A stretch of DNA of 64,000 bases from Siphonodentalium dalli (GCA_032622095.1 CP136068.1:53314443-53378442), one strand, 5' to 3'. Shown: positions 1 to 12,972, counted from the first letter of the stretch. Translations and numbers: made by a program. The notes: generated from the sequence alone by a model not told the origin.

Positions 1-199
1 TTAATAAATATGATATTATTTGGTTGGTTTGATATCAGGTCTAGGTTGGTTTGATATTAGGCCTGATTTCAAACCAAGCAATATCCTCTAAATATTATTA
101 CTGTTGTGTTTCGTATTGGGGAGAGGATGGAACTCTATATGTGTTAAGCGCGTCTTGCCCCCCCCCCAGTCCGTTTGTATGAGCAAATCAATATATTTA

Positions 200-640
200 A
201 AGATACATAATCCGAATTAATGGTCGCAAATTACTGTTTCCTTGGCTTCGGGGGTAACAAATATTTGATTCGATGACCCTCCCCCCATAAAAGCTCAGAG
301 TGATCAGATATCGATTTTTGTAATCAATTATATTTCACCACCGTTAATTTTTGTGGCCCATTAAACAGTCGATGAGAAGACGGTCTCGGGCCAAATTTCG
401 AATGAAGATGGATAACTCTAAATCCAAGTGGCTTTTTTGTGTCAGATATTTGACAAACTGGCAACATTTCGTTGAACAAAATGTTGATAAATAACAGGTT
501 TTGGGCAATATTATAGTTGACTATGGTTAGCATTATTTTGGGCAATTATTCTATTCTGATAACTGAATCGGCATTTAAAAATTGTTGTTGTTGTTGGAAT
601 CTATTGATATAGGGATCATCGAATCAAATTGAGTACCTTT
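200..640. repeat. Dispersed fold-back family, copy 1
   Basis: Contains GGCTTCGGGGGTAACAAATA, AAAGCTCAGAGTGATCAGAT and, near the end, TTGTTGTTGTTGGAATCT followed by TTGAGTACCTTTAAACC. The same blocks recur at 34210-34440 and at both ends of 46043-47407. Degraded. Confidence 0.6.
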
Positions 641-959
641 AAACCAACTTCCCGACATGTCCTGCGAAAAACATTATGGGGAAAACGTGACATATTGGAT
701 GCTTGCATCTCTGTTTTATTTTATACATCGTAGCTTTATGTCACAGAGTGCACCTCGTACTATTGATTTGGAGGCTGAAGATTACTATACTTACCCATCC
801 CATATAATATTGATGAAAGAAAGGTTATTATGCGACAAACACTATATCAGCCACCTGTGGAATTACGTTTTATTGAGTATAGGATTATTACTTACAGTAA
901 GATGCATCATGGGGCGTGTTCTGGTCCAGTATGAATAGTCTTGGTGCCTGCAAGCATGA

Positions 960-1335
960 ACATGATAAGTTTAGACTTGTATATATATATCCTTTATAGA
1001 CTCGAAAACGGCTCGACCGATTGAGCCCAAACTTGCTGTGTAAGGGTAAAAATTCACAGTTAGTGCACTCGGACCATTCGCGAGCCCGTGCGACCACTCC
1101 TTCATCATTCGCCCTGCCACCGTCGTTGGAATTGATGGGTTAAATACTTGCCGAAATTTTAGAGTTACTTGGCCTACATCATACAGAAACATTATCTTCG
1201 ATACAATGTTAAAAATTATATGGAAGCAAAAATGGTCAACTCGGGACGGGTACCTTGAAAAACAAAAATTAATGGATCGACCAAAGCCATGGGACCAATC
1301 CCGCCAGTGGCGGGCTAATCTGCTAGTATAATATA
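960..1335 (-). repeat. Dispersed repeat, inverted relative to 24725-25850
   Basis: Includes CCCGCCAGTGGCGGGCTAAT and TTTATAGACTCGAAAACGGC, which read as the complement of blocks at 24740 and 25110. No coding content. Confidence 0.6.
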
Positions 1336-2410
1336 AAGGAGAGCTGCATTAACCTATATTAGGGCTGTAATAACATATAGGAGGTCAAAATTAACGTATA
1401 TAGGAGGTCTATAAAGGCAGGCTGCATACATGGGACTATGAGATCGACCTTAGGCGGGTGGATTGGGTTGGTCCACCTCAGATATGTCCATGTCGACCTC
1501 TCTCCGTTGTTCGCCGAATTTTCTGTCTATGTAAAACGTTTTATCCCGTGTATTGCCATACTCCAGGTGTTCCTGGGTTTTTTTGTTGATAAATGTTAAG
1601 ATGGAGAAAAGTCGAAAAATTTCGTATACCTTTCTTGTATACGAAATATGTATAAAGAAATTTATACCCAGCCTATACTCATATACTTGGCAGTCCGTGT
1701 CATGTGTATTACTACATGCTAATTTTATTCCAAATATAGGACCAATGCAGCGGATCTCGATATCTGAGAAAATGTGACCACTCGGTGGTATTAATGGTCA
1801 TTGGTCAGCTTCTGAAATATACCTCTTGGATTTCAGCCGAACCACTACCACAACTTTCATAAATTGTCATATGGGTAATTCCATTTCGATTTAAAAGTCT
1901 ATTCTAACAGAGTTCTATAGTATTTTCATAACTGAGATGTCCGCCCTTTATGATTCTATCCTTTCAAATTATTCTTTCAAATGCTACACCTTCACAATGG
2001 CGTGGAGACACCAAACGAGTCAGTCGTGCACATTGATCAGTCTGACGGCAGCACGCCGCTGTTCGCATATACATGGGTGGTGTTTTCTGCCGGCCTGTCT
2101 GTCTGTCTGTCGGCCTATCAGGTATACGGAGTACGTAGATGGTGAATATATACTTATTATACATACCATGCAACAACCCCGCCATGTTTCGCCGGTTTTG
2201 CAAACAGCTGGTCGTGCCAAAAACGAACGCCAACACGTTTGTCTTCACAAAGTAGTTTTGAAGCTGGGACCTGTGGTTACAAGATTATAACCGAGTGAAA
2301 GCCTAGAATGCGTATACGAGATTCGATATTAAACTTGACAGTTAATAATGCATTCAGTCACATGTATTGTCAAATTAATTCCTTGTGTCCGCATGCCATC
2401 AGTGAAATAT
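1336..2410. other. Sequence without recognisable feature
   Basis: About 1 kb downstream of PhyH-like exon 3 in transcript terms. I searched it for a further PhyH exon with an HxD motif and found none. Short frames here lack splice sites and family resemblance. Confidence 0.4.
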
Positions 2411-2477
2411 TGTTGCTGTTGTTGTTGATGGTGTTGTTATTGTTGTTGTTATTATTGTTGTTGTTGTTGTTGTTGTT
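2411..2477. repeat. (GTT)n microsatellite
   Basis: Imperfect run of TTG/GTT trinucleotides with ATT interruptions. Confidence 0.9.
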
Positions 2478-2591
2478 AAATCATGTGACTTTTCCCACGA
2501 GACCCTTCTATATAGCATCAATATAACAAACGTCGAACGTGCGTGTGACTGGATGTTTAAATTGATACTATATATATATATCGAAACTTAC

Positions 2592-2741
2592 CACAACACT
2601 GGGTAGAAATGGTAGGTCGTGAAACAGTTTCGTGAGGCGCCAATGTCCCAGACAATGCATCAGGGCGTTTTCTGGGTCACCGGTTTGATTACGGTTGTAT
2701 TCGTAAAGCATATCCATTCCGGGGTGGATACATTCTTCGTC
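2592..2741 (-). CDS. PhyH-like dioxygenase, exon 3
   Basis: Exon of 50 codons, phase 0 at both ends, with acceptor TTTTTACAG|GAC and donor GTTGTG|GTAAGTTTC on the minus strand. The peptide runs DEECIHPGMDMLYEYNRNQT, then GDPENALMHCLGHWRLTKLF, then HDLPFLPSVV. The run GDP-x-N-x-L-M-H-x-L-GHWR-x-T-x-x-FHDL matches what I recall of animal PhyH-domain proteins just before the HxD iron-binding segment. No downstream exon with a W-H-Q-D type motif could be found in positions 1-2585, so the gene probably continues outside the window. Intron 2 (2742-4210, 1,469 bp) carries nested fold-back elements. What is visible is the exon structure; the enzyme family is inference from remembered family patterns. 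Confidence 0.78.
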
Positions 2742-2872
2742 CTGTAAAAATGCTCAATATATATGGAAACTGCAAGGCAGAGTTCAGTCGTCATACCAGC
2801 TTATAGGATACTAAAGTCTGCCTTGCACTTTGATTTATATGTAATCAGAGATGTCTATGCTGTAATCAACCG

Positions 2873-3674
2873 AACTGTAAGGCAGAGTTCAGTTCCTTAG
2901 CTACGCTGGTCTGACCATGCACGGCCGTGGCGAATACATAATGTATTAAAGATGGTCTGTCTTTTCCTATTTAGAACAAGTTTTATAATTTACATGGTTT
3001 ATATATGTATAAAATAATAATTATGAATAGAAGACCCCTGTCCGGAAAAGCTTCTATCAATTAATATTGATTTTATTTCCAATTATATGGTATAATACAT
3101 ATTTTACATTTTGCCTTGGTGGAAAGTGCTGACAAGATATATGTAGAGTTATCCCGCTTGCTACGCTCCGAACGTTCCCGCGAGCATCGCGTAAACGTTC
3201 TGAGCGTAACGAGCGAGGTAACTCTATCTCTATATAAGATCACCTGATCTGTTCTGGCCGATCTGTTTTAAGAATAGCCCGTAAAAAATGCCCCAATTGA
3301 TTGTTATACGTATTTTGCCAGAAAATTGGAAATAGAATCAATAATAATTGATATAAGCGTCTCCGGAGAGGGGTCTTCGATTCTTATTTATTATTTTATA
3401 CCGCGCTATATAAACGATTTTTATAGGAAGAGATTTTAAATCTTAGATCTATTTAGGATCTAGACAATTTCAAAAAAATATTTACATTTCACTTTCTCAG
3501 AATAAATGCAGAATTATTGTAATACTAACAAAAGACTTAAATAAAACATAAAATGTTCCTTACATTCTGTACATGATGGCAGTGGTCAGACCATAGACTA
3601 ATTATAGGATTTCTTCATATATGCATGGTCAGACCATGCATCATAGCGAGGAGACTTAACTCTGCCTTATAGTT
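2873..3674. mobile_element. Fold-back element (outer) in PhyH intron 2
   Basis: Inverted ends of about 50 bp: left AACTGTAAGGCAGAGTTCAG with CTGGTCTGACCATGC, right the complement of AACTATAAGGCAGAGTTAAG with GCATGGTCTGACCATG. No open frame; a MITE-like non-autonomous element. It contains another fold-back element at 3008-3400. Confidence 0.7.
3008..3400. mobile_element. Fold-back MITE (inner), family copy 1
   Basis: Imperfect inverted ends of about 75 bp with the words TATAAAATAATAA, AGACCCCTGTCCGGA and CTTCTATCAATTAATATTGA. The same family occurs at 59318-59740. The centre includes a GC-rich hairpin around 3150-3230 (GAGTTATCCCGCTTGCTACG and its imperfect complement). Confidence 0.75.
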
Positions 3675-4210
3675 TGGTAATCGACTTCATCATTTTAAGA
3701 GATAATAAAATAAAATAATAAAACTAAATTATAAAAAAAATAAGAATAATATTTACGTTATGTGGAGGCCATGCAAGAAAATGAACGAAATGTAAATCTG
3801 TTTTGTTTTTATAATTCATACGCATTGGTAAAATCTCATGATAAATGTGTTATCAACCATTCTATGACTGGACACACGCTGCATGATTGGTAGTTCACTT
3901 TGGACATGTTCAGATAAGTTCAGGAGCATGCATTTGTACTATTTAATCACACATCAAAATAAATAATAGGCAATTGTAATGTAGACTTTTATAACTGAAT
4001 GGATAATATATAACCCATAGTGAGATGGTTAAGCCACATGGCACTGGCAATTATTGTACACACATATTATATATGTGCATACAAATCTTTAAAATACAAT
4101 TATATAATTTCAAACAGAAGAGTTTGGATCCTCTTCAAGTCTCATTTCCATAATCGTATATAAAGTCTTCGTCTTCGATACCATTTGTGATTATTCCATA
4201 ATGCACTTAC

Positions 4211-4348
4211 CACAAAATATTTATAATCATTCAACAGCTTATCACATTGCTCATGGCTGAGTACCGGGATGTTCGTTAGAAAGCCATCTTGCCAAAATAC
4301 CTCCTCTTGTTCTCTAGAAAATTCATACTTCTTAAAATCAGTCCGATC
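4211..4348 (-). CDS. PhyH-like dioxygenase, exon 2
   Basis: Exon of 46 codons, phase 0 on both sides, with acceptor TCTTTTTCAG|GAT and donor GTG|GTAAGT on the minus strand. It encodes a stretch beginning DRTDFKKYEFSREQEE, followed by VFWQDGFLTNIPVLSHEQCD and KLLNDYKYFV. The pattern of a short charged lead, then F-x-x-D/N-G-F-hydrophobic, then L-x-x-E-x-C-D-K-L is typical of the start of the PhyH fold, where the enzyme begins the double-stranded beta-helix scaffold. The true frame differs from the long open frame that runs through the adjoining satellite, so the exon is defined by splice sites and not by that frame. The 27-bp array starts only 16 bp upstream of the acceptor in transcript terms. 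Catalytic residues (HxD...H) would be in later exons. Confidence 0.78.
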
Positions 4349-5448
4349 CTGAAAAAGATTTTGTGGAGATGGTTCAATCTAACTTCACATCGGAGATGAT
4401 TCAATCTAACTTCACATCGGAGATGATTCAATCTTACTTCACATCGGAGATGATTCAATCTTACTTCACATCGGAGATGGTTCAATCTAACTTCACATCG
4501 GAGATGATTCAATCTAACTTCATATCGGAGATGATTCAATCTAACTTCATATCGGAGATGATTCAATCTAACTTCATATCGGAGATGATTCAATCTAACT
4601 TCATATCGGAGATGATTCAATCTAGCTTCATATCGGAGATTATTCAATCTAACTTCACATCGGAGATGATTCAATCTAAATTCATATCGGAGATTATTCA
4701 ATCTAACTTCACATCGGAGATGATTCAATCTAAATTCATATCGGAGATGATTCAATCTAACTTCACATCGGAGATGGTTCAATCTAACTTCACATCGGAG
4801 ATGATTCAATCTAACTTCATATCGGAGATGATTCAATCTAACTTCACATCGGAGATGGTTCAATCTAACTTCATATCGGAGATGATTCAATCCAACTTCA
4901 CATCGGAGATGATTCAATCTAACTTCACATCGGAGATGGTTCAATCTAACTTCACATCGGAGATGATTCAATCTAACTTCACATCGGAGATGGTTCAATC
5001 TAACTTCATATCGGAGATGATTCAATCTTACTTCATATCGGAGATGATTCAATCTAACTTCATATCGGAGATGATTCAATCTAACTTCATATCGGAGATG
5101 ATTCAATCTAACTTCACATCGGAGATGATTCAATCTTACTTCATATCGGAGATGATTCAATCTAACTTCATATCGGAGATGATTCAATCTAACTTCATAT
5201 CGGAGATGATTCAATCTAACTTCACATCGGAGATGATTCAATCTAACTTCATATCGGAGATGATTCAATCTAACTTCACATCGGAGATGATTCAATCTAA
5301 CTTCATATCGGAGATGATTCAATCTAACTTCACATCGGAGATGATTCAATCTAACTTCACATCGGAGATGATTCAATCTTACTTCATATCGTAGATGATT
5401 CAATCTAATTTCATATCGGAGATGATTCAATCTAACTTCATATCGTAG

Positions 5449-6933
5449 ATGATTCAATCTAACTTCATATCGGAGATGATTCAATCTAACTTCACATCGG
5501 AGACGATTCAATCTAACTTCATATCGGAGATGATTCAATCTAACTTCACATCGGAGATGATTCAATCTAACTTCATATCGGAGATGATTCAATCTAATTT
5601 CATATCGGAGATGATTCAATCTAACTTCACATCGGAGATGATTCAATCTTACTTCATATCGGAGATGATTCAATCTAACTTCATATCGGAGATGATTCAA
5701 TCTAACTTCACATCGGAGATGATTCAATCTTACTTCATATCGGAGATGATTCAATCTAACTTCATATCGGAGATGATTCAATCTAACTTCATATCGGAGA
5801 TGATTCAATCTTACTTCATATCGGAGATGATTCAATCTTACTTCACATCGGAGATGATTCAATCTAACTTCATATCGGAGATGATTCAATCTTACTTTAT
5901 ATCGGAAATGATTCAATCTAACTTCATATCGGAGATGATTCAATCTTACTTCACATCGGAGATGATTCAATCTAACTTTATATCGGAGATGATTCAATCT
6001 AACTTCATATCGGAGATGATTCAATCTAACTTCATATCGGAGATGATTCAATCTTACTTCATATCGGAGATGATTCAATCTAACTTCATATCGGAGATGA
6101 TTCAATCTAACTTCACATCGGAGATGATTCAATCTAACTTCACATCGGAGATGATTCAATCTTACTTCATATCGGAGATGGTTCAATCTAACTTCACATC
6201 GGAGATGATACAATCTAACTTCATATCGGAGATGATTCAATCTAACTTCACATCGGAGATGGTTCAATCTAACTTCACATCGGAGATGATTCAATATAAC
6301 TTCATATCGGAGATGATTCAATCTAACTTCACATCGGAGATGATTCAATCTAACTTCATATCGGAGATGATTCAATCTTACTTCACATCGGATATGATTC
6401 AATCTAACTTCGTATCGGAGATGATTGAAGCTATCTTCACATCGGAGATGGTTCAATCTAACTTCACATCGGAGATGATTCAATCTAAATTCATATCGGA
6501 GATGATTCAATCTAACTTCATATCGGAGATGGTTCAATCTAACTTCAGATCGGAGATGATTCAATCTAACTTCACATCGGAGATGATTCAATCTTACTTC
6601 ATATCGGAGATGATTCAATCTAACTTCATATCGGAGATGATTCAATCTAACTTCACATCGGAGATGATTCAATCTTACTTCATATCGGAGATGATTCAAT
6701 CTAACTTCACATCGGAGATGATTCAATCTTACTTCTTATCGGAGATGATTCAATCTAACTTCATATCGGAGATGATTCAATCTAACTTCATATCGGAGAT
6801 GATTCAATCTAACTTCATATCGGAGATGATTCAATCTAACTTCACATCGGAGATGATTCAATCTTACTTCATATCGGAGATGATTCAATCTTACTTCATA
6901 TCGGAGATGATTCAATCTTACTTCATATCGTAG
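5449..6933. repeat. Higher-order satellite block 1 (55 units)
   Basis: A block of exactly 55 monomers (1,485 bp) delimited by TCGTAG variants that break the plus frame. It starts with an ordered set of variants, including a GAGACGATT monomer in third position. The same order recurs in the blocks starting at 6934, 8095 and 9580. Confidence 0.85.
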
Positions 6934-8094
6934 ATGATTCAATCAAACTTCATATCGGAGATGATTCAATCTAACTTCACATCGGAGACGATTCAATCTA
7001 ACTTCATATCGGAGATGATTCAATCTAACTTCACATCGGAGATGATTCAATCTAACTTCATATCGGAGATGATTCAATCTAATTTCATATCGGAGATGAT
7101 TCAATCTAACTTCACACCGGAGATGATTCAATCTTACTTCATATCGGAGATGATTCAATCTAACTTCATATCGGAGATGATTGAATCTAACTTCACATCG
7201 GAGATGATTCAATCTTACTTCATATCGGAGATGATTCAATCTAACTTCATATCGGAGATGATTCAATCTAACTTCATATCGGAGATGATTCAATCTTACT
7301 TCATATCGGAGATGATTCAATCTTACTTCACATCGGAGATGATTCAATCTAACTTCATATCGGAGATGATTCAATCTTACTTCATATCGGAGATGATTCA
7401 ATCTAAATTCATATCGGAGATGATTCAATCTAACTTCATATCGGAGATGATTCAATCAAACTTCATATCGGAGATGATTCAATCTAACTTCATATCGGAG
7501 ATGATTCAATCAAACTTCACATCGGAGATGATTCAATCTAACTTCACATCGGAGATGGTTCAATCTAACTTCACATCGGAGATGATTCAATCTAACTTCA
7601 TATCGGAGATGATTCAATCTAACTTCATATCGGAGATGATTCAATCAAACTTCACATCGGAGATGATTCAATCTAACTTCACATCGGAGATGGTTCAATC
7701 TAACTTCATATCGGAGATGATTCAATCTAACTTCATATCGGAGATGATTCAATCTAACTTCATATCGGAGATGATTCAATCAAACTTCACATCGGAGATG
7801 ATTCAATCTAAATTCATATCGGAGATGATTCAATCTAACTTCACATCGGAGATGGTTCAATCTAACTTCACATCGGAGATGATTCAATCTAACTTCATAT
7901 CGGAGATGATTCAATCTAACTTCACATCGGAGATGGTTCAATCTAACTTCATATCGGAGATGATTCAATCCAACTTCACATCGGAGATGATTCAATCTAA
8001 CTTCACATCGGAGATGGTTCAATCTAACTTCACATCGGAGATGATTCAATCTAACTTCACATCGGAGATGATTCAATCTAACTTCATATCGTAG
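6934..8094. repeat. Higher-order satellite block 2 (43 units)
   Basis: 43 monomers (1,161 bp). It repeats the opening order of block 1, including the GAGACGATT third monomer, then diverges and carries extra TCAAAC monomers. The shorter length suggests unequal exchange within the block. Confidence 0.8.
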
Positions 8095-9579
8095 ATGATT
8101 CAATCTAACTTCATATCGGAGATGATTCAATCTAACTTCACATCGGAGACGATTCAATCTAACTTCATATCGGAGATGATTCAATCTAACTTCACATCGG
8201 AGATGATTCAATCTAACTTCATATCGGAGATGATTCAATCTAATTTCATATCGGAGATGATTCAATCTAACTTCACATCGGAGATGATTCAATCTTACTT
8301 CATATCGGAGATGATTCAATCTAACTTCATATCGGAGATGATTGAATCTAACTTCACATCGGAGATGATTCAATCTTACTTCATATCGGAGATGATTCAA
8401 TCTAACTTCATATCGGAGATGATTCAATCTAACTTCATATCGGAGATGATTCAATCTTACTTCATATCGGAGATGATTCAATCTTACTTCACATCGGAGA
8501 TGATTCAATCTAACTTCATATCGGAGATGATTCAATCTTACTTTATATCGGAAATGATTCAATCTAACTTCATATCGGAGATGATTCAATCTTACTTCAC
8601 ATCGGAGATGATTCAATCTAACTTTATATCGGAGATGATTCAATCTAACTTCATATCGGAGATGATTCAATCTAACTTCATATCGGAGATGATTCAATCT
8701 TACTTCATATCGGAGATGATTCAATCTAACTTCATATCGGAGATGATTCAATCTAACTTCACATCGGAGATGATTCAATCTAACTTCACATCGGAGATGA
8801 TTCAATCTTACTTCATATCGGAGATGGTTCAATCTAACTTCACATCGGAGATGATACAATCTAACTTCATATCGGAGATGATTCAATCTAACTTCACATC
8901 GGAGATGGTTCAATCTAACTTCACATCGGAGATGATTCAATCTAACTTCATATCGGAGATGATTCAATCTAACTTCACATCGGAAATGATTCAATCTAAC
9001 TTCATATCGGAGATGATTCAATCTTACTTCACATCGGAGATGATTCAATCTTACTTCACATCGGATATGATTCAATCTAACTTCGTATCGGAGATGGTTC
9101 AATCTAACTTCACATCGGAGATGATTCAATCTAAATTCATATCGGAGATGATTCAATCTAACTTCATATCGGAGATGGTTCAATCTAACTTCAGATCGGA
9201 GATGATTCAATCTAACTTCACATCGGAGATGATTCAATCTTACTTCATATCGGAGATGATTCAATCTAACTTCATATCGGAGATGATTCAATCTAACTTC
9301 ACATCGGAGATGATTCAATCTTACTTCATATCGGAGATGATTCAATCTAACTTCACATCGGATATGATTCAATCTTACTTCATATCGGAGATGATTCAAT
9401 CTAACTTCATATCGGAGATGATTCAATCTAACTTCATATCGGAGATGATTCAATCTAACTTCATATCGGAGATGATTCAATCTAACTTCACATCGGAGAT
9501 GATTCAATCTTACTTCATATCGGAGATGATTCAATCTTACTTCATATCGGAGATGATTCAATCTTACTTCATATCGTAG
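8095..9579. repeat. Higher-order satellite block 3 (55 units)
   Basis: 55 monomers (1,485 bp), the same length as block 1. Comparing the encoded nonapeptides one by one, nearly every monomer variant is in the same place. Differences are a few point changes and one monomer gained plus one lost near unit 35. Confidence 0.85.
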
Positions 9580-10929
9580 ATGATTCAATCAAACTTCATA
9601 TCGGAGATGATTCAATCTAACTTCACATCGGAGACGATTCAATCTAACTTCATATCGGAGATGATTCAATCTAACTTCACATCGGAGATGATTCAATCTA
9701 ACTTCATATCGGAGATGATTCAATCTAATTTCATATCGGAGATGATTCAATCTAACTTCACATCGGAGATGATTCAATCTTACTTCATATCGGAGATGAT
9801 TCAATCTAACTTCATATCGGAGATGATTGAATCTAACTTCACATCGGAGATGATTCAATCTTACTTCATATCGGAGATGATTCAATCTTACTTCATATCG
9901 GAGATGATTCAATCTAACTTCATATCGGAGATGATTCAATCTAACTTCATATCGGAGATGATTCAATCTTACTTCACATCGGAGATGATTCAATCTAACT
10001 TCATATCGGAGATGATTCAATCTTACTTCATATCGGAGATGATTCAATCTAAATTCATATCGGAGATGATTCAATCTAACTTCATATCGGAGATGATTCA
10101 ATCTAACTTCATATCGGAGATGATTCAATCTAACTTCACATCGGAGATGATTCAATCTTACTTCATATCGGAGATGATTCAATCTAACTTCATATCGGAG
10201 ATGATTCAATCTTACTTCACATCGGAGATGATTCAATCTAACTTTATATCGGAGATGATTCAATCTAACTTCATATCGGAGATGATTCAATCTAACTTCA
10301 TATCGGAGATGATTCAATCTTACTTTATATCGGAAATGATTCAATCTAACTTCATATCGGAGATGATTCAATCTTACTTCACATCGGAGATGATTCAATC
10401 TAACTTTATATCGGAGATGATTCAATCTAACTTCATATCGGAGATGATTCAATCTAACTTCATATCGGAGATGATTCAATCTTACTTCATATCGGAGATG
10501 ATTCAATCTAACTTCATATCGGAGATGATTCAATCTAACTTCACATCGGAGATGATTCAATCTAACTTCACATCGGAGATGATTCAATCTAACTTCACAT
10601 CGGAGATGATTCAATCTTACTTCATATCGGAGATGGTTCAATCTAACTTCACATCGGAGATGATTCAATCTAACTTCACATCGGAGATGGTTCAATCTAA
10701 CTTCACATCGGAGATGATTCAATCTAACTTCATATCGGAGATGATTCAATCTAACTTCACATCGGAGAAGATTCAATCTAACTTCATATCGGAGATGATT
10801 CAATCTTACTTCACATCGGATATGATTCAATCTAACTTCGTATCGGAGATGATTCAATCTAACTTCCTATCGGAGATGATTCAATCTAACTTCATATCGG
10901 AGATGATTCAATCTAACTTCACATCGTAG
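9580..10929. repeat. Higher-order satellite block 4 (50 units)
   Basis: 50 monomers (1,350 bp). It opens with the same variant order and contains internal duplications of sub-blocks. After it the array loses the block pattern toward 12216. Confidence 0.8.
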
Positions 10930-12216
10930 ATGATTCAATCTAACTTCATATCGGAGATGATTCAAGCTAACTTCATATCGGAGATGATTGAAGCTATCTT
11001 CACATCGGAGATGGTTCAATCTAACTTCACATCGGAGATGATTCAATCTAAATTCATATCGGAGATGATTCAATCTAACTTCATATCGGAGATGGTTCAA
11101 TCTAACTTCACATCGGAGATGATTCAATCTTACTTCATATCGGAGATGGTTCAATCTAACTTCATATCGGAGATGATTCAATCTAACTTCACATCGGAGA
11201 TGATTCAATCTTACTTCATATCGGAGATGATTCAATCTAACTTCATATCGGAGATGATTCAATCTAACTTCACATCGGAGATGGTTCAATCTAAGTTCAT
11301 ATCGGAGATGATTCAATCTAACTTCATATCGGAGATGATTCAATCTAAATTCACATCGGAGATGATTCAATCTAACTTCACATCGGAGATGGTTCAATCT
11401 AACTTCACATCGGAGATGATTCAATCTAACTTCATATCGGAGATGATTCAATCTAACTTCATATCGGAGATGATTCAATCTAACTTCATATCGGAGATGA
11501 TTCAATCTTACTTCATATCGGAGATGATTCAATCTAACTTCATATCGGAGATGATTCAATCTTACTTCATATCGGAGATGATTCAATCTAACTTCATATC
11601 GGAGATGATTCAATCTAACTTCATATCGGAGATGATTCAATCTAACTTCATATCGGAGATGATTCAATCTAAATTCATATCGGAGATGATTCAATCTTAC
11701 TTCATATCGGAGATGATTCAATCTAACTTCACATCGGAGATGATTCAATCTAACTTCACATCGGAGATGATTCAATCTAACTTCATATCGGAGATGATTC
11801 AATCTAAATTCATATCGGAGATGATTCAATCTAACTTCATATCGGAGATGATTCAATCTAAATTCATATCGGAGATGATTCAATCTAACTTCATATCGGA
11901 GATGATTCAATCTAACTTCATATCGGAGGTGATTCAATCTTACTTCACATCGTAGTTGATTCAATCTAACTTCACATCGGAGATGATTCAATCTTACTTC
12001 ATATCGGAGACGATTCAATCTAACTTCACATCGGAGATGATTCAATCTAACTTCATATCAGAGATGATTCAATCTAACTTCATATCGGAGATGATTCAAT
12101 CTAAATTCATATCGGAGATGATTCAATCTAAATTCACATCGGAGATGATTCAATCTAACTTCATATCGGAGATGATTCAATCTAACTTCATATCGGAGAT
12201 GATTCAATCTTACTTC

Positions 12217-12972
12217 TGAAAGAAAACCGAATATGTTACTTCAGAATTCTGCCGAAATATGCGAGGAATATATAATTCCACCGTTTTTAGCAGAAGCACT
12301 TCACATGCCAAAAATAAGCGATTTAGAGAATAACCGATCGCTGGAATATCTCAATAAAGTCCGGGAAGAATTAAAATGCGTTCATATTCTAACGTTCAAA
12401 AACGAAATATTCGATGACAACAAGAAAAATGGTATGAATAAATTAAGAACGTATCGTTGTTTCAAAGAACAATATGAAATTGAACCATACTTACTCCAAA
12501 TTACTAATTTTTATACGAGATCGTGTTTCAGTAAGCTTAGAGTAAGCAATCATATGTTGCAGGTAGAGGTTGGGCGACACGCTCAGCCAAAAATATCTTT
12601 CGAAAAACGCATATGTAAAAAATGTGAAGCAAATGAAATTGAAACGGAAGAACACTTTATAATGAGATGTGAAAAACATAACCATTTGCGGAAGAGATTT
12701 TTCACTGAAATAGGAGTTCACCAACCAATTTTCATAAACTTTGATGAAATAGAAAAGTTCATATTCCTCATGAAGGCTGAACACCCGAGCATATGCAATC
12801 TGATCTGTAACATGGTTCGGCAGTTTTCCGCAAATAATTGAGAATATAGTGTTGAGTTACAAATACATGTTATATATATTTATATGAAATTGTCTTGACT
12901 TGTGTTTAAATTATCTGTATTATGACAACTGCCCCGCGTGGGTGTATTATGTCAATAAAAATGTTAATGTTA
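12217..12972 (+). mobile_element. LINE 3' fragment inserted in the 27-bp satellite
   Basis: 756 bp of unrelated sequence interrupts the 27-bp array. On the left the array stops after ...CAATCTTACTTC and on the right it resumes with ATATCGGAGATG, exactly the next bases of the unit, so no satellite base was gained or lost. The insert contains the C-terminal LINE coding fragment at 12233-12841 and a short 3' UTR ending in AATAAAAATGTTAATGTTA, a typical LINE-type microsatellite tail. No target duplication is discernible, although one of a few bases could hide in the repeat. Confidence 0.8.
12233..12841 (+). pseudogene. C-terminal part of a LINE-type polyprotein (zinc-ribbon tail)
   Basis: 202 codons with a proper stop, 5'-truncated by retrotransposition. 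The middle (NKLRTYRCFK, then FSKLRVSNHMLQVEVGRH) and a C-x2-C-x10-H-x4-C cluster (ICKKCEANEIETEEHFIMRC) match the C-terminal domain found after the reverse transcriptase in many invertebrate LINEs, where it is thought to bind nucleic acid. No reverse transcriptase domain is left. The frame is also open leftward through the satellite, which is meaningless. A similar tail domain occurs at 36110-36556. Confidence 0.7.

Larger units (their letters stand above)
4365..12216. repeat. 27-bp satellite array, left part (about 291 units)
   Basis: Head-to-tail copies of a 27-bp unit containing GATGATTCAATCTAACTTC and then ATATCGGA or ACATCGGA. Units differ at a few fixed positions: TCTAAC/TCTTAC/TCAAAC, TTCATA/TTCACA, GATGATT/GATGGTT. 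Because 27 is a multiple of 3 and most units lack stops, both strands show frames of hundreds of codons (MIQSNFTSE repeats on plus, NHLRYEVRL repeats on minus); these are not genes. The array lies in intron 1 of the PhyH-like gene and begins 16 bp from the exon 2 acceptor. It has higher-order structure (separate entries). Confidence 0.97.

Noticed and set aside
896..947. Possible minus-strand PhyH exon (acceptor CTTGCAG|GCACC, donor GTAAGT, peptide APRLFILDQN)
   Set aside because: 52 nt breaks the frame, the peptide does not match the expected segment after exon 3, and no HxD exon follows.
2308..2526. Leucine-rich 72-codon frame
   Set aside because: Translation of the GTT microsatellite.
12217..12972. 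Insert length of 756 bp equals 28 times 27
   Set aside because: Phase resumption does not depend on insert length; treated as coincidence.
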